Shown here: piece by piece, positions 32,927 to 40,723 of the stretch
Position numbering within the stretch: the first letter of the stretch is position 1
Layout of the letters: each line of letters opens with the position of its first letter
IMG/VR virus record: IMGVR_UViG_3300049048_000108
Location: 1-49,430 of that record
Origin: a virus
Length of the DNA stretch: 49,430 nt
Direction: 5' to 3' (one strand)
Made by a program: the position numbers and the translations under genes
The notes under the pieces: generated by a model
The model's input: the letters and a program-made list of their open reading frames with translations, nothing else
What the model was told of the DNA's origin: nothing
Database searches by the model: none

Positions 32927-35286
32927 AGCCTGAGACCACGTTCGCCATCGCGACCGCGCCGAAGCGGAACAGTCGGCACTGGAAGCTCGGCACCGTGACC
33001 TGGGGCGAGATCCTCACCTGGGTGGACGAGCCGGGCAAGGTCAAGGAGGCGGGCAACTACGTCCTGGGCACGCTGAGGGAGACCTCGGTGGCCCACGACA
33101 AGGCGCGCCCGACCGAGCGGTGCACCGGGCTCCACCGCCGCAAGGACGCCATCGTGTCCCGCTCGGCGCTGACCCTCGACGTAGACAGCCCGGACCCGGA
33201 CTTCGCCGAGAAGGTCGAGCTGGTCTTCCCGTACGCGCTGCTCATGCACACCACGTTCAGCTCGGCACCCGACGCGCCGCGCTGGCGGATGATCATCCCC
33301 ACGGACCGCGAGCTCGCGCCGGACGAGTACATCGCCGCGACCCAGGCGGTCATGGTGATGCTGGGCGAGGAGCAGTTCGACCCTGGCACCACGCAGCCCG
33401 AGCGGTACATGTTCAGGCCCGCCACGCCGAACCGGGCCTGGTTCGAGAGCTTCACCCTCGATGGGGATCCGCTGCCGGTCGACGACTTCCTGACGAGCTT
33501 CGAGACCGACCTCAGTAGCAAGCCGACGCCACGCCCGCACCACAACAAGCGGAACCCGTTCGAGATCGAGGGCGTCATCGGCGCCTTCAACCGGGCGTAC
33601 GCCGACTGGGACCTCCTCATCGACACGTACGACCTGCCGTACGAGAAGGTCGACGAGGACCGCTACCAGCTCGTGGGTGCGCGCTCCATGGCGGGCATGG
33701 GTCCCATCGCCGACACCGAGGGCCTGGTGTTCTCCCACCACGCCAGCGACCCGGCGTACGGCAAGGCGTGCTCCGCCTTCGACCTGGCCCGGATGCACCT
33801 GTTCGGCGAGCTCGACGAGGAGGCCGAGCCGCGCACGCCGGTCAACAAGCTCCCGAGCCACGTGGCCATGCTGGAGGTCGCGAGCACCGACCACCGCGTC
33901 ACCGCCGAGCTGGTGGGCCTGGACTTCGACGACCTCACCGACGATGAGGGGAACCTCGACCTCGACGGTGTCGACGACGCCTGGCTCATGCGGCTGGCCC
34001 GGAACAACCGTGGCAAGATCCTGGACACCGTGGGCAACCGCGACCTGTTCAAGGCCCACGAGCCGGTGTTCCAGCTCCTGTACTTCAACGAGCTCACGTT
34101 CACCGTGGAGGTCGCCGAGGACCTGCCGTGGCGGAAGGTCACCGAGCGGAACCGTCCCTTCGTCCGGGTGGACCGCATCGAGCTCAACGAGCACCTGGAG
34201 CGGACCTACGGCATCGGCTTCACGACCGCGAAGCTCGAAGGCATGGTGGACTCCACCGCGATGCAGCGGCTGGTCAACCCGGTCCGCCACTACCTGGAGG
34301 GCCTCACCTGGGATGGGGTCTCGCGCATGGAGACCGCGCTGCCCGGCGTGCGCCCCACGCCCTTCACCCGGCTGGTCGCCCGCAAGGTGCTGGTCGCCGC
34401 CGTAGCTCGGATGCTGGACCCTGGCGTGAAGTGGGACCACACGCTGGTGCTGTACGGCGCCGAGGGCCTGGGCAAGAGCTGGTGGATCGACCGGATGTCC
34501 AAGGGCTACAGCAACTCGCTGGGCGACATCACCAACAAGGACACGCTGATCACGATGCAGCGGTCCTGGATCATGATCGCCGACGAGGGCCACAGCCTGC
34601 GCAAGGCCGACGCCGACATGCAGAAGGAGTTCCTCACCAGGACCCACGACACCTTCCGCCTGCCGTACGAGCGTGAGGCTCTGGTCCACCCGCGCCACTC
34701 GGTGATCTGGTCGACCACCAACGACGAGACCTTCCTGCGGAGGCAGGAGGGCAACCGTCGGTTCCTCATCGTCCACTGCCAGGACAAGGTGGACTTCGAC
34801 CGCATGACGGACCACTACGTGGACCAGGTGTGGGCCGAGGCGGTCGTCCGCTACAAGCAGGGCGAGCCGCTGTTCCTGGAGCACACCGAGTCCGAGCTGG
34901 CCGCGCTGGAGCGCGAGCGGTACGTGGAGGAGGACGCGCTCGGCGGCGTCATCGCCGAGTACCTCGACACGCCCGTGCCGGACGACTGGGACGAGCTGTC
35001 GCCCGAGAGCCGGGTGGCGTGGCTGGACGCCTTCAAGAGTGGCTTCGAGCAGCCGGGCACCGGGCGCATCAACGAGGTCTGCTCCACGCAGGTGTGGGTG
35101 GAAGCTCTGCGCCGACGGATCGGCGACCACCGCCGCGTCGACCTCCTGGACATCACGAACGTCCTGAAGAGGCTGGAGGGCTGGCGCCAGAAGCCGGGTC
35201 GCTCGCGGCTGCCGGGCTACGGTCCGCAGATGGTCTTCGAGCGGCTGGGCGACGACATCCAGGCGGAGCTCGACGACCTGATCTGA
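32923..35286 (+). CDS. VapE-like primase-helicase
   Basis: 787 aa; GTG 32923. The N-terminal region has an archaeo-eukaryotic primase-like metal motif SALTLDVDSPD (Asp86/Asp88), then MHTTFSSAPDAPRWRMII and QPERYMFRPATPN. The C-terminal half is the virulence-associated E (VapE) helicase: LEGLTWDGVSRME, Walker A LYGAEGLGKSWW near 510-518, IADEGHSLRKAD, and ATPase closing motif HSVIWSTTNDETFLRRQEGNRRF. It likely primes and unwinds at the phage origin. The C-terminal tip is acidic (AELDDLI), like that of the SSB-like protein. Confidence 0.88.
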   Translation: MKPETTFAIATAPKRNSRHWKLGTVTWGEILTWVDEPGKVKEAGNYVLGTLRETSVAHDKARPTERCTGLHRRKDAIVSRSALTLDVDSPDPDFAEKVELVFPYALLMHTTFSSAPDAPRWRMIIPTDRELAPDEYIAATQAVMVMLGEEQFDPGTTQPERYMFRPATPNRAWFESFTLDGDPLPVDDFLTSFETDLSSKPTPRPHHNKRNPFEIEGVIGAFNRAYADWDLLIDTYDLPYEKVDEDRYQLVGARSMAGMGPIADTEGLVFSHHASDPAYGKACSAFDLARMHLFGELDEEAEPRTPVNKLPSHVAMLEVASTDHRVTAELVGLDFDDLTDDEGNLDLDGVDDAWLMRLARNNRGKILDTVGNRDLFKAHEPVFQLLYFNELTFTVEVAEDLPWRKVTERNRPFVRVDRIELNEHLERTYGIGFTTAKLEGMVDSTAMQRLVNPVRHYLEGLTWDGVSRMETALPGVRPTPFTRLVARKVLVAAVARMLDPGVKWDHTLVLYGAEGLGKSWWIDRMSKGYSNSLGDITNKDTLITMQRSWIMIADEGHSLRKADADMQKEFLTRTHDTFRLPYEREALVHPRHSVIWSTTNDETFLRRQEGNRRFLIVHCQDKVDFDRMTDHYVDQVWAEAVVRYKQGEPLFLEHTESELAALERERYVEEDALGGVIAEYLDTPVPDDWDELSPESRVAWLDAFKSGFEQPGTGRINEVCSTQVWVEALRRRIGDHRRVDLLDITNVLKRLEGWRQKPGRSRLPGYGPQMVFERLGDDIQAELDDLI

Positions 35287-35289
35287 GGA

Positions 35290-35334
35290 AGTTCGAGGAA
35301 AGGGCTTGCGCGCTCCTCGAACTACCCTCATACT
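35290..35334 (+). promoter_or_regulatory. Promoter with inverted operator-like repeat
   Basis: TTGCGC (35306-35311), 17-base spacer, CATACT (35329-35334). AGTTCGAGGA (35290-35299) and its exact reverse complement TCCTCGAACT (35314-35323) flank the -35. The minus-strand promoter at 22307-22335 shares the -35, -10 and the TCCTCGAACT word in the same spacer position. Confidence 0.7.
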
Positions 35335-35381
35335 GATCTCATCACCGCTCGCCCGGAGCGGAGGGAACCGGAGGAACCGAG

Positions 35382-35774
35382 ATGTACGCCAACACCGCAG
35401 CCGCCCAGTCCGTCGTCGACCGCATGCACGCCTACGGCGTCCAGGCAAGCGGCGAGGTCGTCACCGCCGAGTACCACCAGGGCGTCGACTACGCCGACGA
35501 GATGACCCTCGGTGAGCTGGTCCGCCAGGGCGGCAAGGTCACCCGCGTCCGCCTGCTGACGGAGGTCTGGCCGGGTCGTGGCCGCATGGCCGACATCAGC
35601 TACATCCACGGCACCCTGCCGAGCGGCAAGATCGTCCCGCTCCGCCTCGGTGTCTACGGCGGCACCCTGCTCCGTGAGCTCAAGAAGGAGTTCATCGGCT
35701 GGGCCAAGGAGGAGGGCGTGTACGCCAAGGGCTGTGGCCTCCTCGACGAGGCCAACTGGTCCATCCTGTACTGA
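35382..35774 (+). CDS. Cassette gene, unknown (promoter twin of 21964)
   Basis: 130 aa; ATG 35382 after GGAACCGGAGGAACCGAG, identical to the leader before the gene at 22260. The fold is alpha/beta: AAAQSVVDRMHAYGVQASGE, HQGVDYADEMTLGELVRQGG, then VRLLTEVWPGRGRMADISYIHG and VYGGTLLRELKKEFIGWAKEEG. No family recognised. It has its own promoter and a TTCG-loop hairpin downstream, so it is a single-gene unit. Confidence 0.7.
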   Translation: MYANTAAAQSVVDRMHAYGVQASGEVVTAEYHQGVDYADEMTLGELVRQGGKVTRVRLLTEVWPGRGRMADISYIHGTLPSGKIVPLRLGVYGGTLLRELKKEFIGWAKEEGVYAKGCGLLDEANWSILY

Positions 35775-35785
35775 TCCACTCCACC

Positions 35786-35811
35786 GGGTGGGGAGCTTCG
35801 GCTCCCCACCC
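35786..35811 (+). terminator. TTCG-tetraloop terminator
   Basis: GGGTGGGGAGC and GCTCCCCACCC form an 11-bp stem closed by a TTCG tetraloop, 12 bases after the cassette gene's stop. Confidence 0.85.
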
Positions 35812-35829
35812 TCACCCGAAGGAACCGAC

Positions 35830-36063
35830 ATGCAGCACATCGCCATCGACGACCTGTACCTGGGCGTCGGCAACACCATCACCGCCCGCACCGAGGGCGG
35901 GCAGGAGCTCTCCGGCATCGTGAGCCGCCGCAAGGTCGGCGCGGCTGCCGCACCCAAGGCCGAGATCGCCGTCCGCTGGGACGGTGGCGACGAGCGGTCC
36001 TACCTCTTCGTGCCGTACACGGCCATCGTGGCCATCAACGGCGAGCCGGTGAGGGTCCGATGA
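35830..36063 (+). CDS. Hypothetical 77-aa beta protein
   Basis: 77 aa; ATG 35830 behind GAAGGAACCGAC. It is beta-rich: LGVGNTITARTEGGQELSGIVSRRK, then EIAVRWDGGDERSYLFVPYTAIV, suggesting a small SH3/Tudor-like barrel. It overlaps the next gene by four bases. Function unknown. Confidence 0.65.
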   Translation: MQHIAIDDLYLGVGNTITARTEGGQELSGIVSRRKVGAAAAPKAEIAVRWDGGDERSYLFVPYTAIVAINGEPVRVR

Positions 36064-36302
36064 GGTACACGCTGGAGCAGGCCATCGCCGCCTTCGAGGC
36101 GGACGCCGACAGCGAGCTCGCTGCTGCCGCTCGGGCGGCGGTGGCGGCGGGCACCGCCGAGTGGGTGTACGACCCGCAGGTGGACGACGCCTTCGGGCTG
36201 GTGAAGCCGGGCACGAACCGCGCGATGATCGTGGTGTACGCGCCGAGGCCCGACACCATCGGGCGGGAGCGGTGGGACTTCGAGACGGACGGGAGCCTGT
36301 GA
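36060..36302 (+). CDS. Hypothetical 80-aa protein
   Basis: 80 aa; ATG 36060 (ATGA overlap). Helix EQAIAAFEADADSELAAAARAAVAA, then strands AEWVYDPQVDDAFGLV and RAMIVVYAPRPDT. No family recognised; coupled to neighbours on both sides (36063 and 36302). Confidence 0.6.
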   Translation: MRYTLEQAIAAFEADADSELAAAARAAVAAGTAEWVYDPQVDDAFGLVKPGTNRAMIVVYAPRPDTIGRERWDFETDGSL

Positions 36303-36505
36303 TGGACCTCCACGTGCCTGCCACCACCAAGGGCGAGCTGGCGCAGCTCTCCAACCACATCACCGACCGGCTGGACGCGGTGGTCCTCCACGCCGAGCTG
36401 TCCTCGCTGTACGAGGGCTCGGTCCACCTCACCCTGGCAGGCAACCCGAGGGACCTCGCCATCGCTGCAGAGCGAGCTTCGCGGCTCGGCGGCGTGGTCG
36501 ATTGA
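36302..36505 (+). CDS. Hypothetical 67-aa protein
   Basis: 67 aa; ATG 36302 (TGATG). Composition: LHVPATTKGELAQLSNHITDRLDAVVLHAEL, then a beta strand SVHLTLAGNPRDLAIAAERASRLGG. It could be a small ferredoxin-like fold. It is the last gene before the hairpin at 36519-36547. No family recognised. Confidence 0.6.
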   Translation: MDLHVPATTKGELAQLSNHITDRLDAVVLHAELSSLYEGSVHLTLAGNPRDLAIAAERASRLGGVVD

Positions 36506-36518
36506 CAGCAGCACTAGC

Positions 36519-36547
36519 GGGCTCCAGAGCATCTGGCTCTGGAGCCC
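36519..36547 (+). terminator. Hairpin terminator
   Basis: GGGCTCCAGAG and CTCTGGAGCCC form an 11-bp perfect stem around CATCTGG, 14 bases after the stop of the 67-aa gene. Confidence 0.8.
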
Positions 36548-36557
36548 GTTGTGCGTG

Positions 36558-36563
36558 TACGAT
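36558..36563 (+). promoter_or_regulatory. Candidate -10 element (TACGAT)
   Basis: GTGTACGATCG right after the terminator resembles GCGTACGATCC at 29711. It would start transcription about 30 bases before ATG 36599. No good -35 is visible because that position falls in the terminator stem. Confidence 0.35.
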
Positions 36564-36598
36564 CGTCCCACAAGCACAAGGGAACCGGAGGAACCACC

Positions 36599-36865
36599 AT
36601 GAGCATGGAGACCCTCAAGAAGGAGCTCGCCGACGTGAAGCGCGACACCTTCGAGGACGGCACCGTCATCCGCTGGACCGCCAGCGGGCGCTACACCTAC
36701 GCGGCGCTCAAGACGCCGGTCGGGTGGTTCACCACCGCCCGCGCCATGCCGGACAGCGCCCAGCGCGTCCCGCAGGTCGTGAGCTTCGACCAGCTCCTCA
36801 AGATCCTCGCCAAGAGCGAGACCAGCAACGTCGAGGTCGCGACGACCTGGGAGCCGGTGGGCTGA
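36599..36865 (+). CDS. Hypothetical 88-aa protein
   Basis: 88 aa; ATG 36599 behind GGAACCGGAGGAACCACC. Helix METLKKELADVKRDTF, then strands DGTVIRWTASGRYTYAALKTPVGWF, and a final helix FDQLLKILAKSETS. Looks like a small winged or beta-alpha domain. No family recognised. Bases 36866-36960 downstream hold only a short leader with GAGGAGAGGAACCTC before the next gene. Confidence 0.6.
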   Translation: MSMETLKKELADVKRDTFEDGTVIRWTASGRYTYAALKTPVGWFTTARAMPDSAQRVPQVVSFDQLLKILAKSETSNVEVATTWEPVG

Positions 36866-36960
36866 CCCACCAGGACCGTGGCCGCGTAGGCGGCGCCGAG
36901 GGCAAGCTCGGGCGGTCCACGCAGAACCGCTGCAACCGTCAACCCGAGGAGAGGAACCTC

Positions 36961-37383
36961 ATGCAGATCACGTTCGACACCAACAACGCCGAGGACATCA
37001 AGCAGGTCAAGGCGTTCCTCAGCCTGTCCGACGACGCGGTCGCCGCGCCGGTCGCCGACGAGCCCGCCGAGGCGCCCGCCAAGAAGGCGGCTCCTGCGGC
37101 CAAGAAGGCGGCTCCTGCGGCCAAGAAGGCTGCGGCCAAGCCCGAGCCCACGCCCGAGCCCGAGGAGGCCGAGGAGGCCGACGAGGCGCCCGAGGACGAG
37201 GACGAGGACCTGCTGGGCGGCGACGAGCCGACCATGGCCGACGCCGTGGAGCTCGCGACCAAGCTCGTCTCCGGTGGCGAGGCGCCGCGCGTCAAGGCGG
37301 CGCTGGCCGACGTCGGCGCCAAGCGCGTGTCCGAGCTCAAGGGCGACGACATCGCGACCTTCGTCAACGCGCTCCGCGACTGA
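36961..37383 (+). CDS. Lys/Ala-repeat protein with conserved C-terminal domain
   Basis: 140 aa; ATG 36961. Residues 1-30 (MQITFDTNNAEDIKQVKAFLSL) are ordered; about 38-62 contain tandem AAPAAKKAAPAAKKAA repeats like histone H1 tails; about 62-92 are acidic with a DEDEDLLGGDE motif. The C-terminal about 50 residues (ADAVELATKLVSGGEAPRVKAALAD) form a compact helical domain found in many actinophage early proteins. The basic repeat suggests DNA binding. A terminator follows. Confidence 0.65.
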   Translation: MQITFDTNNAEDIKQVKAFLSLSDDAVAAPVADEPAEAPAKKAAPAAKKAAPAAKKAAAKPEPTPEPEEAEEADEAPEDEDEDLLGGDEPTMADAVELATKLVSGGEAPRVKAALADVGAKRVSELKGDDIATFVNALRD

Positions 37384-37404
37384 CGCCCATCACCGGAACC
37401 GGAC

Positions 37405-37444
37405 CCCACCCGAGCCAGGAGCTTCGAGCCCTGGCTCGGGTGGG
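37405..37444 (+). terminator. Hairpin terminator
   Basis: CCCACCCGAGCCAGG and CCTGGCTCGGGTGGG form a 15-bp perfect stem around a 10-base loop, between the Lys/Ala-repeat gene and the DUF2800-type nuclease gene. Confidence 0.85.
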
Positions 37445-37458
37445 CACCAGGAGGATCA

Positions 37459-38640
37459 ATGCCTGAGAAGCACGCCGTACTCTCGCCGAGCGCGGCCGAG
37501 CGGTGGATCGAGTGCCCTGCCTCTGTGAGGTTCTCGCGCCAGTTCCGCAACGAGTCCTCGGTGTACGCCGAGGAGGGCACCTGCGCCCACGAGCTGGGCG
37601 AGATCAAGGTGAGCTTCGAGTTCGGGCTCATCGACCGCGCGACGTTCAACCGGCGCCGCGCCCGGTGGGTGAAGAAGTGGCCCGAGTACGCCGAGGTCGA
37701 GGAGACCCTGGTGGAGATGGAGCGCCACACCGACGCCTACGTGGAGCTCATCCGCGAGCGCGCCGCCCTGTACCCGCACACGCAGGTCATGGTGGAGCAG
37801 CGGCTCAACACCGGGATCCCGCAGAGCTGGGGAACCTCCGACACCGTGCTGGCCAGCCCGCGCCACATCGAGATCGTCGACTTCAAGTACGGCGCGGGCG
37901 TGGCGGTGGAGGCCGAGGGCAACCCGCAGCTCCGCCTGTACGCGCTGGGAGCTCTCGACACGTACGGCGACCTGCTCGGCGAGACCGAGGCGGTGTTCAT
38001 GACGGTCCACCAGCCGCGCATGGACCACGTCCTGACCGCTGAGATGACGCCGGACTCCCTGCGAGAGTGGCGTTCTCGCATCCTGCCCATCGCCCAGGAG
38101 GCGCTCGGCGCGGACGCCCACTTCGGCCCGAGCGAGGCGGCGTGCCGCTGGTGCCCGGCGTCGGGTCGGTGCGAGGCCCAGGTCCAGGCGGCGTTCCCGG
38201 ACGACCTGCTCGACGAGCCGGTCGAAGAGCTCACCGAGGACAGGGTTGCCGAGCTTCTGGGTCGGCTGCCGATGCTCAAGGACTGGCTCAAGGCGTTCGA
38301 GGCGCAGGCCCTGACGATGGCCTACTCCGAGGGCAAGACCATCCCTGGCTGGAAGGTCGTCCGCTCGGGAGGCCAGCGCCGCGTCAAGGACGAGGCCAAG
38401 GCCCAGGAGGTCCTGGAGGCCGAGGGCCTGGAGCGCGATGAGTTCATGACCACCAAGGTCAAGGGCATCGGCGACCTGGAGAAGCTGCTCGGCAAGGACC
38501 GCTTCAAGGAGCTCCTGGAGGCGCCGGGCATCGTGGCCAAGAGCGAGGGCAAGGAGTCCCTGGCTCCGGAGTCCGACAGCCGCCCGTCCATCACGCCCAA
38601 CGCCGAGGCGGCTGCAGCGTTCGGAGACGTCGATGGCTGA
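37459..38640 (+). CDS. DUF2800-type RecB/Cas4-like nuclease
   Basis: 393 aa; ATG 37459 behind CAGGAGGATCA. The sequence starts LSPSAAERWIECPAS; the core GTSDTVLASPRHIEIVDFKYGAGVAVEAEGNPQL has the Asp and Asp-x-Lys of PD-(D/E)xK nucleases; a Cys cluster AACRWCPASGRCEAQ near 230 with an earlier Cys in the N-terminus may hold an iron-sulphur cluster, as in Cas4/AddB. These phage exonucleases are usually paired with a DUF2815 ssDNA-binding protein and a Pol I, as seen downstream here. Confidence 0.85.
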   Translation: MPEKHAVLSPSAAERWIECPASVRFSRQFRNESSVYAEEGTCAHELGEIKVSFEFGLIDRATFNRRRARWVKKWPEYAEVEETLVEMERHTDAYVELIRERAALYPHTQVMVEQRLNTGIPQSWGTSDTVLASPRHIEIVDFKYGAGVAVEAEGNPQLRLYALGALDTYGDLLGETEAVFMTVHQPRMDHVLTAEMTPDSLREWRSRILPIAQEALGADAHFGPSEAACRWCPASGRCEAQVQAAFPDDLLDEPVEELTEDRVAELLGRLPMLKDWLKAFEAQALTMAYSEGKTIPGWKVVRSGGQRRVKDEAKAQEVLEAEGLERDEFMTTKVKGIGDLEKLLGKDRFKELLEAPGIVAKSEGKESLAPESDSRPSITPNAEAAAAFGDVDG

Positions 38641-38938
38641 GCCCGCCAAGGCCCACGGAGGCTTCGAGTTCGGCAGTGAGCAGTTCCTCGCCGCCGTGCT
38701 GTACGTTGCCCGCGACGCCCAGCGTCAGTACGCCAAGCACAAGCGTGGGAGCTTCGGCCGCTGGTGGTACCTCAACCGGGTCCGCCAGCGCCTGGAGCTC
38801 TCGCCCGAGCAGCTCGACTACGCCTCCATGAGGCGTGAGCTGATCCGGTTCGCCGAGACCTTCGGCGTGACCGACCCCACCGTGGCCGCGTCCATCCGGG
38901 AGGCGGACCCGTTCGACGACATCGAGGAGCAGAAGTGA
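38633..38938 (+). CDS. Hypothetical 101-aa protein
   Basis: 101 aa; ATG 38633 overlaps the nuclease gene by eight bases. It is helical: EQFLAAVLYVARDAQRQYAKHKRG, WYLNRVRQRLELSPEQLDY, FAETFGVTDPTVAASIREADP. It could be a DNA-binding accessory of the nuclease. No family recognised. Confidence 0.6.
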   Translation: MAEPAKAHGGFEFGSEQFLAAVLYVARDAQRQYAKHKRGSFGRWWYLNRVRQRLELSPEQLDYASMRRELIRFAETFGVTDPTVAASIREADPFDDIEEQK

Positions 38939-39192
38939 AGGTCAGCCTGGACACCGTGGAGATCACCGACGAGCAGCGCGAGCAGCTCGCCAACGTCCTC
39001 GACGGCAAGGTCAGCAAGCGGAAGGCCACCCGCGCCGAGGCCAAGGAGTTCATCTGGCACTACGGTGACACGTGGGCCGAGACGCTCACCGACATGGTGA
39101 ACGACAGCACCGGCACGCCCGAGGACGACGCCGAGGACGACGACGACGAGGACCTCATCGGCGACAGCAGCGAGCTGGACGACCTGCTGTGA
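38935..39192 (+). CDS. Acidic-tailed hypothetical protein
   Basis: 85 aa; GTG 38935 (GTGA overlap). Residues 1-55: VEITDEQREQLANVLDGKVSKRKATRAEAKEFIWHYG. The tail is nearly all acidic with EDLIGDSSELDDLL at the end. The terminal DDLL resembles the acidic tips of the SSB-like (DDLI) and primase (DDLI) proteins. No family recognised. Confidence 0.6.
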   Translation: MKVSLDTVEITDEQREQLANVLDGKVSKRKATRAEAKEFIWHYGDTWAETLTDMVNDSTGTPEDDAEDDDDEDLIGDSSELDDLL

Positions 39193-39599
39193 CCACGCGC
39201 CTGACCTGGGACGAGTGGGGCCTGGAGCTCGCCCGTGCGGTAGCTCTCCGTGCCGACTGCACTCGCCGCCAGGTCGGCGCGGTCCTCATGACCCTGGACC
39301 ACAGCATCGTGGCCACCGGGTACAACGGCGCGGCGCCCGGACAGCCGGGCTGCCTGACCGCAGGTGCCTGCCCTCGTGGGCAGAGCGACGTCGCTCCCGG
39401 CTCGTCGTACGACACGGGAGCAGGCACCTGCATCGCCATCCACGCTGAGCAGAACGCGCTGCTCCGGGCGAGCTGGGACGACATGTTCGGCTCGACCCTG
39501 TACGTCACCGACGAGCCCTGCCAGGGCTGCTGGCGGACCATCACCGCCACACCGATCGCCTGGGTCATCTGGCCCAGTGGAACCAGGAGGAACCGATGA
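39189..39599 (+). CDS. dCMP deaminase
   Basis: 136 aa; GTG 39189 (GTGA overlap). It carries the zinc cytidine/deoxycytidylate deaminase motifs: CTRRQVGAVL, ATGYNGA, HAEQNALL with His85 and Glu87, and TDEPCQGCW with Cys111 and Cys114. It converts dCMP to dUMP, the substrate for thymidylate-type methyl or hydroxymethyl transfer by the TS-like enzyme at 44801. That makes it the likely entry step of the thymidine modification pathway. Extra Cys (GCLTAGAC) may bind a second zinc, as in T4-type enzymes. Confidence 0.9.
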   Translation: MTTRLTWDEWGLELARAVALRADCTRRQVGAVLMTLDHSIVATGYNGAAPGQPGCLTAGACPRGQSDVAPGSSYDTGAGTCIAIHAEQNALLRASWDDMFGSTLYVTDEPCQGCWRTITATPIAWVIWPSGTRRNR

Positions 39600-40060
39600 G
39601 CACGATCCAGCCGGGCGCCAAGTGCTGGTGCGGAGGGCGGACCGCCCTCGACCGCAGCAGCGCGGGAGTCGCCTTCCAGCGTTGCGCCGAGAGTGAGTTC
39701 CACCAGTGGGACGCCACCGGGCGCCGCGAGAAGCACACCAAGCTGTACGTCGCTGGCCCGATGACCGGGTACGAGGAGGCCAACTACCCTGCCTTCAACC
39801 TCGCCGCCGAGCGGCTGGAGGGCGCCGGGTACGAGGTCTGCAACCCTGCCACGGCGGTGGTCGGCACCGAGGCCCACTACGTCGACTTCATCCGTGAGGA
39901 CTTGCGGATGATGCTGGACTGCCACGGCGTCGCCGTCATCGACAACTGGTGGGAGAGCTCGGGAGCTCGCAACGAGGTCAGCGTGGCCGGGATCCTCCTG
40001 ATGCCGGTGAGGACCGTGGCCGAGTGGCTGGAGCGCGCCCACCAGGAGCTCGGCGCGTGA
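39596..40060 (+). CDS. DUF4406-type nucleotide enzyme
   Basis: 154 aa; ATG 39596 behind CCAGGAGGAACCG. Residues about 1-35 form a Cys pair (KCWCGG) plus RCAE, a small zinc knuckle. Residues about 50-150 match the DUF4406/nucleoside 2-deoxyribosyltransferase-like fold: LYVAGPMTGYEEANYPAFN, AHYVDFIREDLRMMLDCHGVAVIDNWWESSGARNEV. Such proteins may hydrolyse or rearrange nucleotides, and often sit with dCMP deaminase in phages. A role in pool shaping for modified bases is plausible. Confidence 0.75.
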   Translation: MSTIQPGAKCWCGGRTALDRSSAGVAFQRCAESEFHQWDATGRREKHTKLYVAGPMTGYEEANYPAFNLAAERLEGAGYEVCNPATAVVGTEAHYVDFIREDLRMMLDCHGVAVIDNWWESSGARNEVSVAGILLMPVRTVAEWLERAHQELGA

Positions 40061-40200
40061 ACGAGAAGCCGGGCCTGGCCCGCGACACCAAGGAGCTCGC
40101 CGAGAAGCTCGGGACCTGGGCTGCAGCCGCCCTGGTCGTGTGGGCCTGCCTCGCCGCCATCGTGGTCGGCTCGGTGGTCCTGTACCGCTGGCTGTTCTGA
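40057..40200 (+). CDS. Small single-pass membrane protein
   Basis: 47 aa; GTG 40057 (GTGA overlap). Residues about 19-45 (GTWAAAALVVWACLAAIVVGSVVLYRWLF) form one transmembrane helix at the C-terminus. Function unknown. Confidence 0.6.
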   Translation: MNEKPGLARDTKELAEKLGTWAAAALVVWACLAAIVVGSVVLYRWLF

Positions 40201-40230
40201 GAACCCTCACCGACACAAGGAGAACCACCC

Positions 40231-40638
40231 ATGGCAACCAGCAGCAAGGTCGTGTTCAAGCTCGACACCCTGCGAGAGAAGGCGCTTGACTCCATCGACC
40301 ACCGCATCGCGATGGCCGCTCTGGAGGTCGAGAGCTTCGACGACGACGACGCGCTCGCCGAGCGGATCAAGGAGTGGCGCGCCCGTCAGGAGGAGAAGGT
40401 CTCGAAGCTCTTCGCCCGGCTCGGTGACGGAGGCATCGGCGACCACGAGCTGGCCAAGTTCAAGCTCGATGCGATCCCGGAGGTTGACCGCTGGGAGCGC
40501 CAGCGAGCCGAGCGGAACCTCCGCGAGCTGGAGGCCAAGCGGACCCAGATCACTGCCAAGAGTGAGGCTCTCGTGCCCGACGAGCACGGCAACATCGCCC
40601 TCACCAAGACGCAGCTCTCGGAGTTCTTCGGACTCTGA
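40231..40638 (+). CDS. Helical hypothetical protein
   Basis: 135 aa; ATG 40231 behind CAAGGAGAACCACCC. It is highly charged and helical, with FKLDTLREKALDSIDHRIAM, DDALAERIKEWRARQEEKVSKL and DRWERQRAERNLRELEAKRTQI (coiled coil). The end is NIALTKTQLSEFFGL. No family recognised; it precedes the SSB-like gene and its promoter. Confidence 0.65.
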   Translation: MATSSKVVFKLDTLREKALDSIDHRIAMAALEVESFDDDDALAERIKEWRARQEEKVSKLFARLGDGGIGDHELAKFKLDAIPEVDRWERQRAERNLRELEAKRTQITAKSEALVPDEHGNIALTKTQLSEFFGL

Positions 40639-40665
40639 GTAACCAACGTCAACGCGCCCGTCCGG

Positions 40666-40678
40666 GTAGCGTTGGCAC
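40666..40678 (+). promoter_or_regulatory. Promoter-like word GTAGCGTTGGCAC
   Basis: TAGCGT at 40667-40672 would place a start about 45 bases before ATG 40724. GTAGCATTGGCAC at 44745 matches 12 of 13 bases and sits similarly before the TS-like gene. No clear -35. Confidence 0.45.
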
Positions 40679-40723
40679 TGCCAAACCGACACCACGTTGA
40701 CCACGAGAACAGGAGCTACATCC

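Noticed and set aside
36502-36507. TTGACA as a -35 element
   Set aside because: It overlaps the stop of the 67-aa gene and has no -10 at 16-18 bases; the terminator hairpin follows instead.
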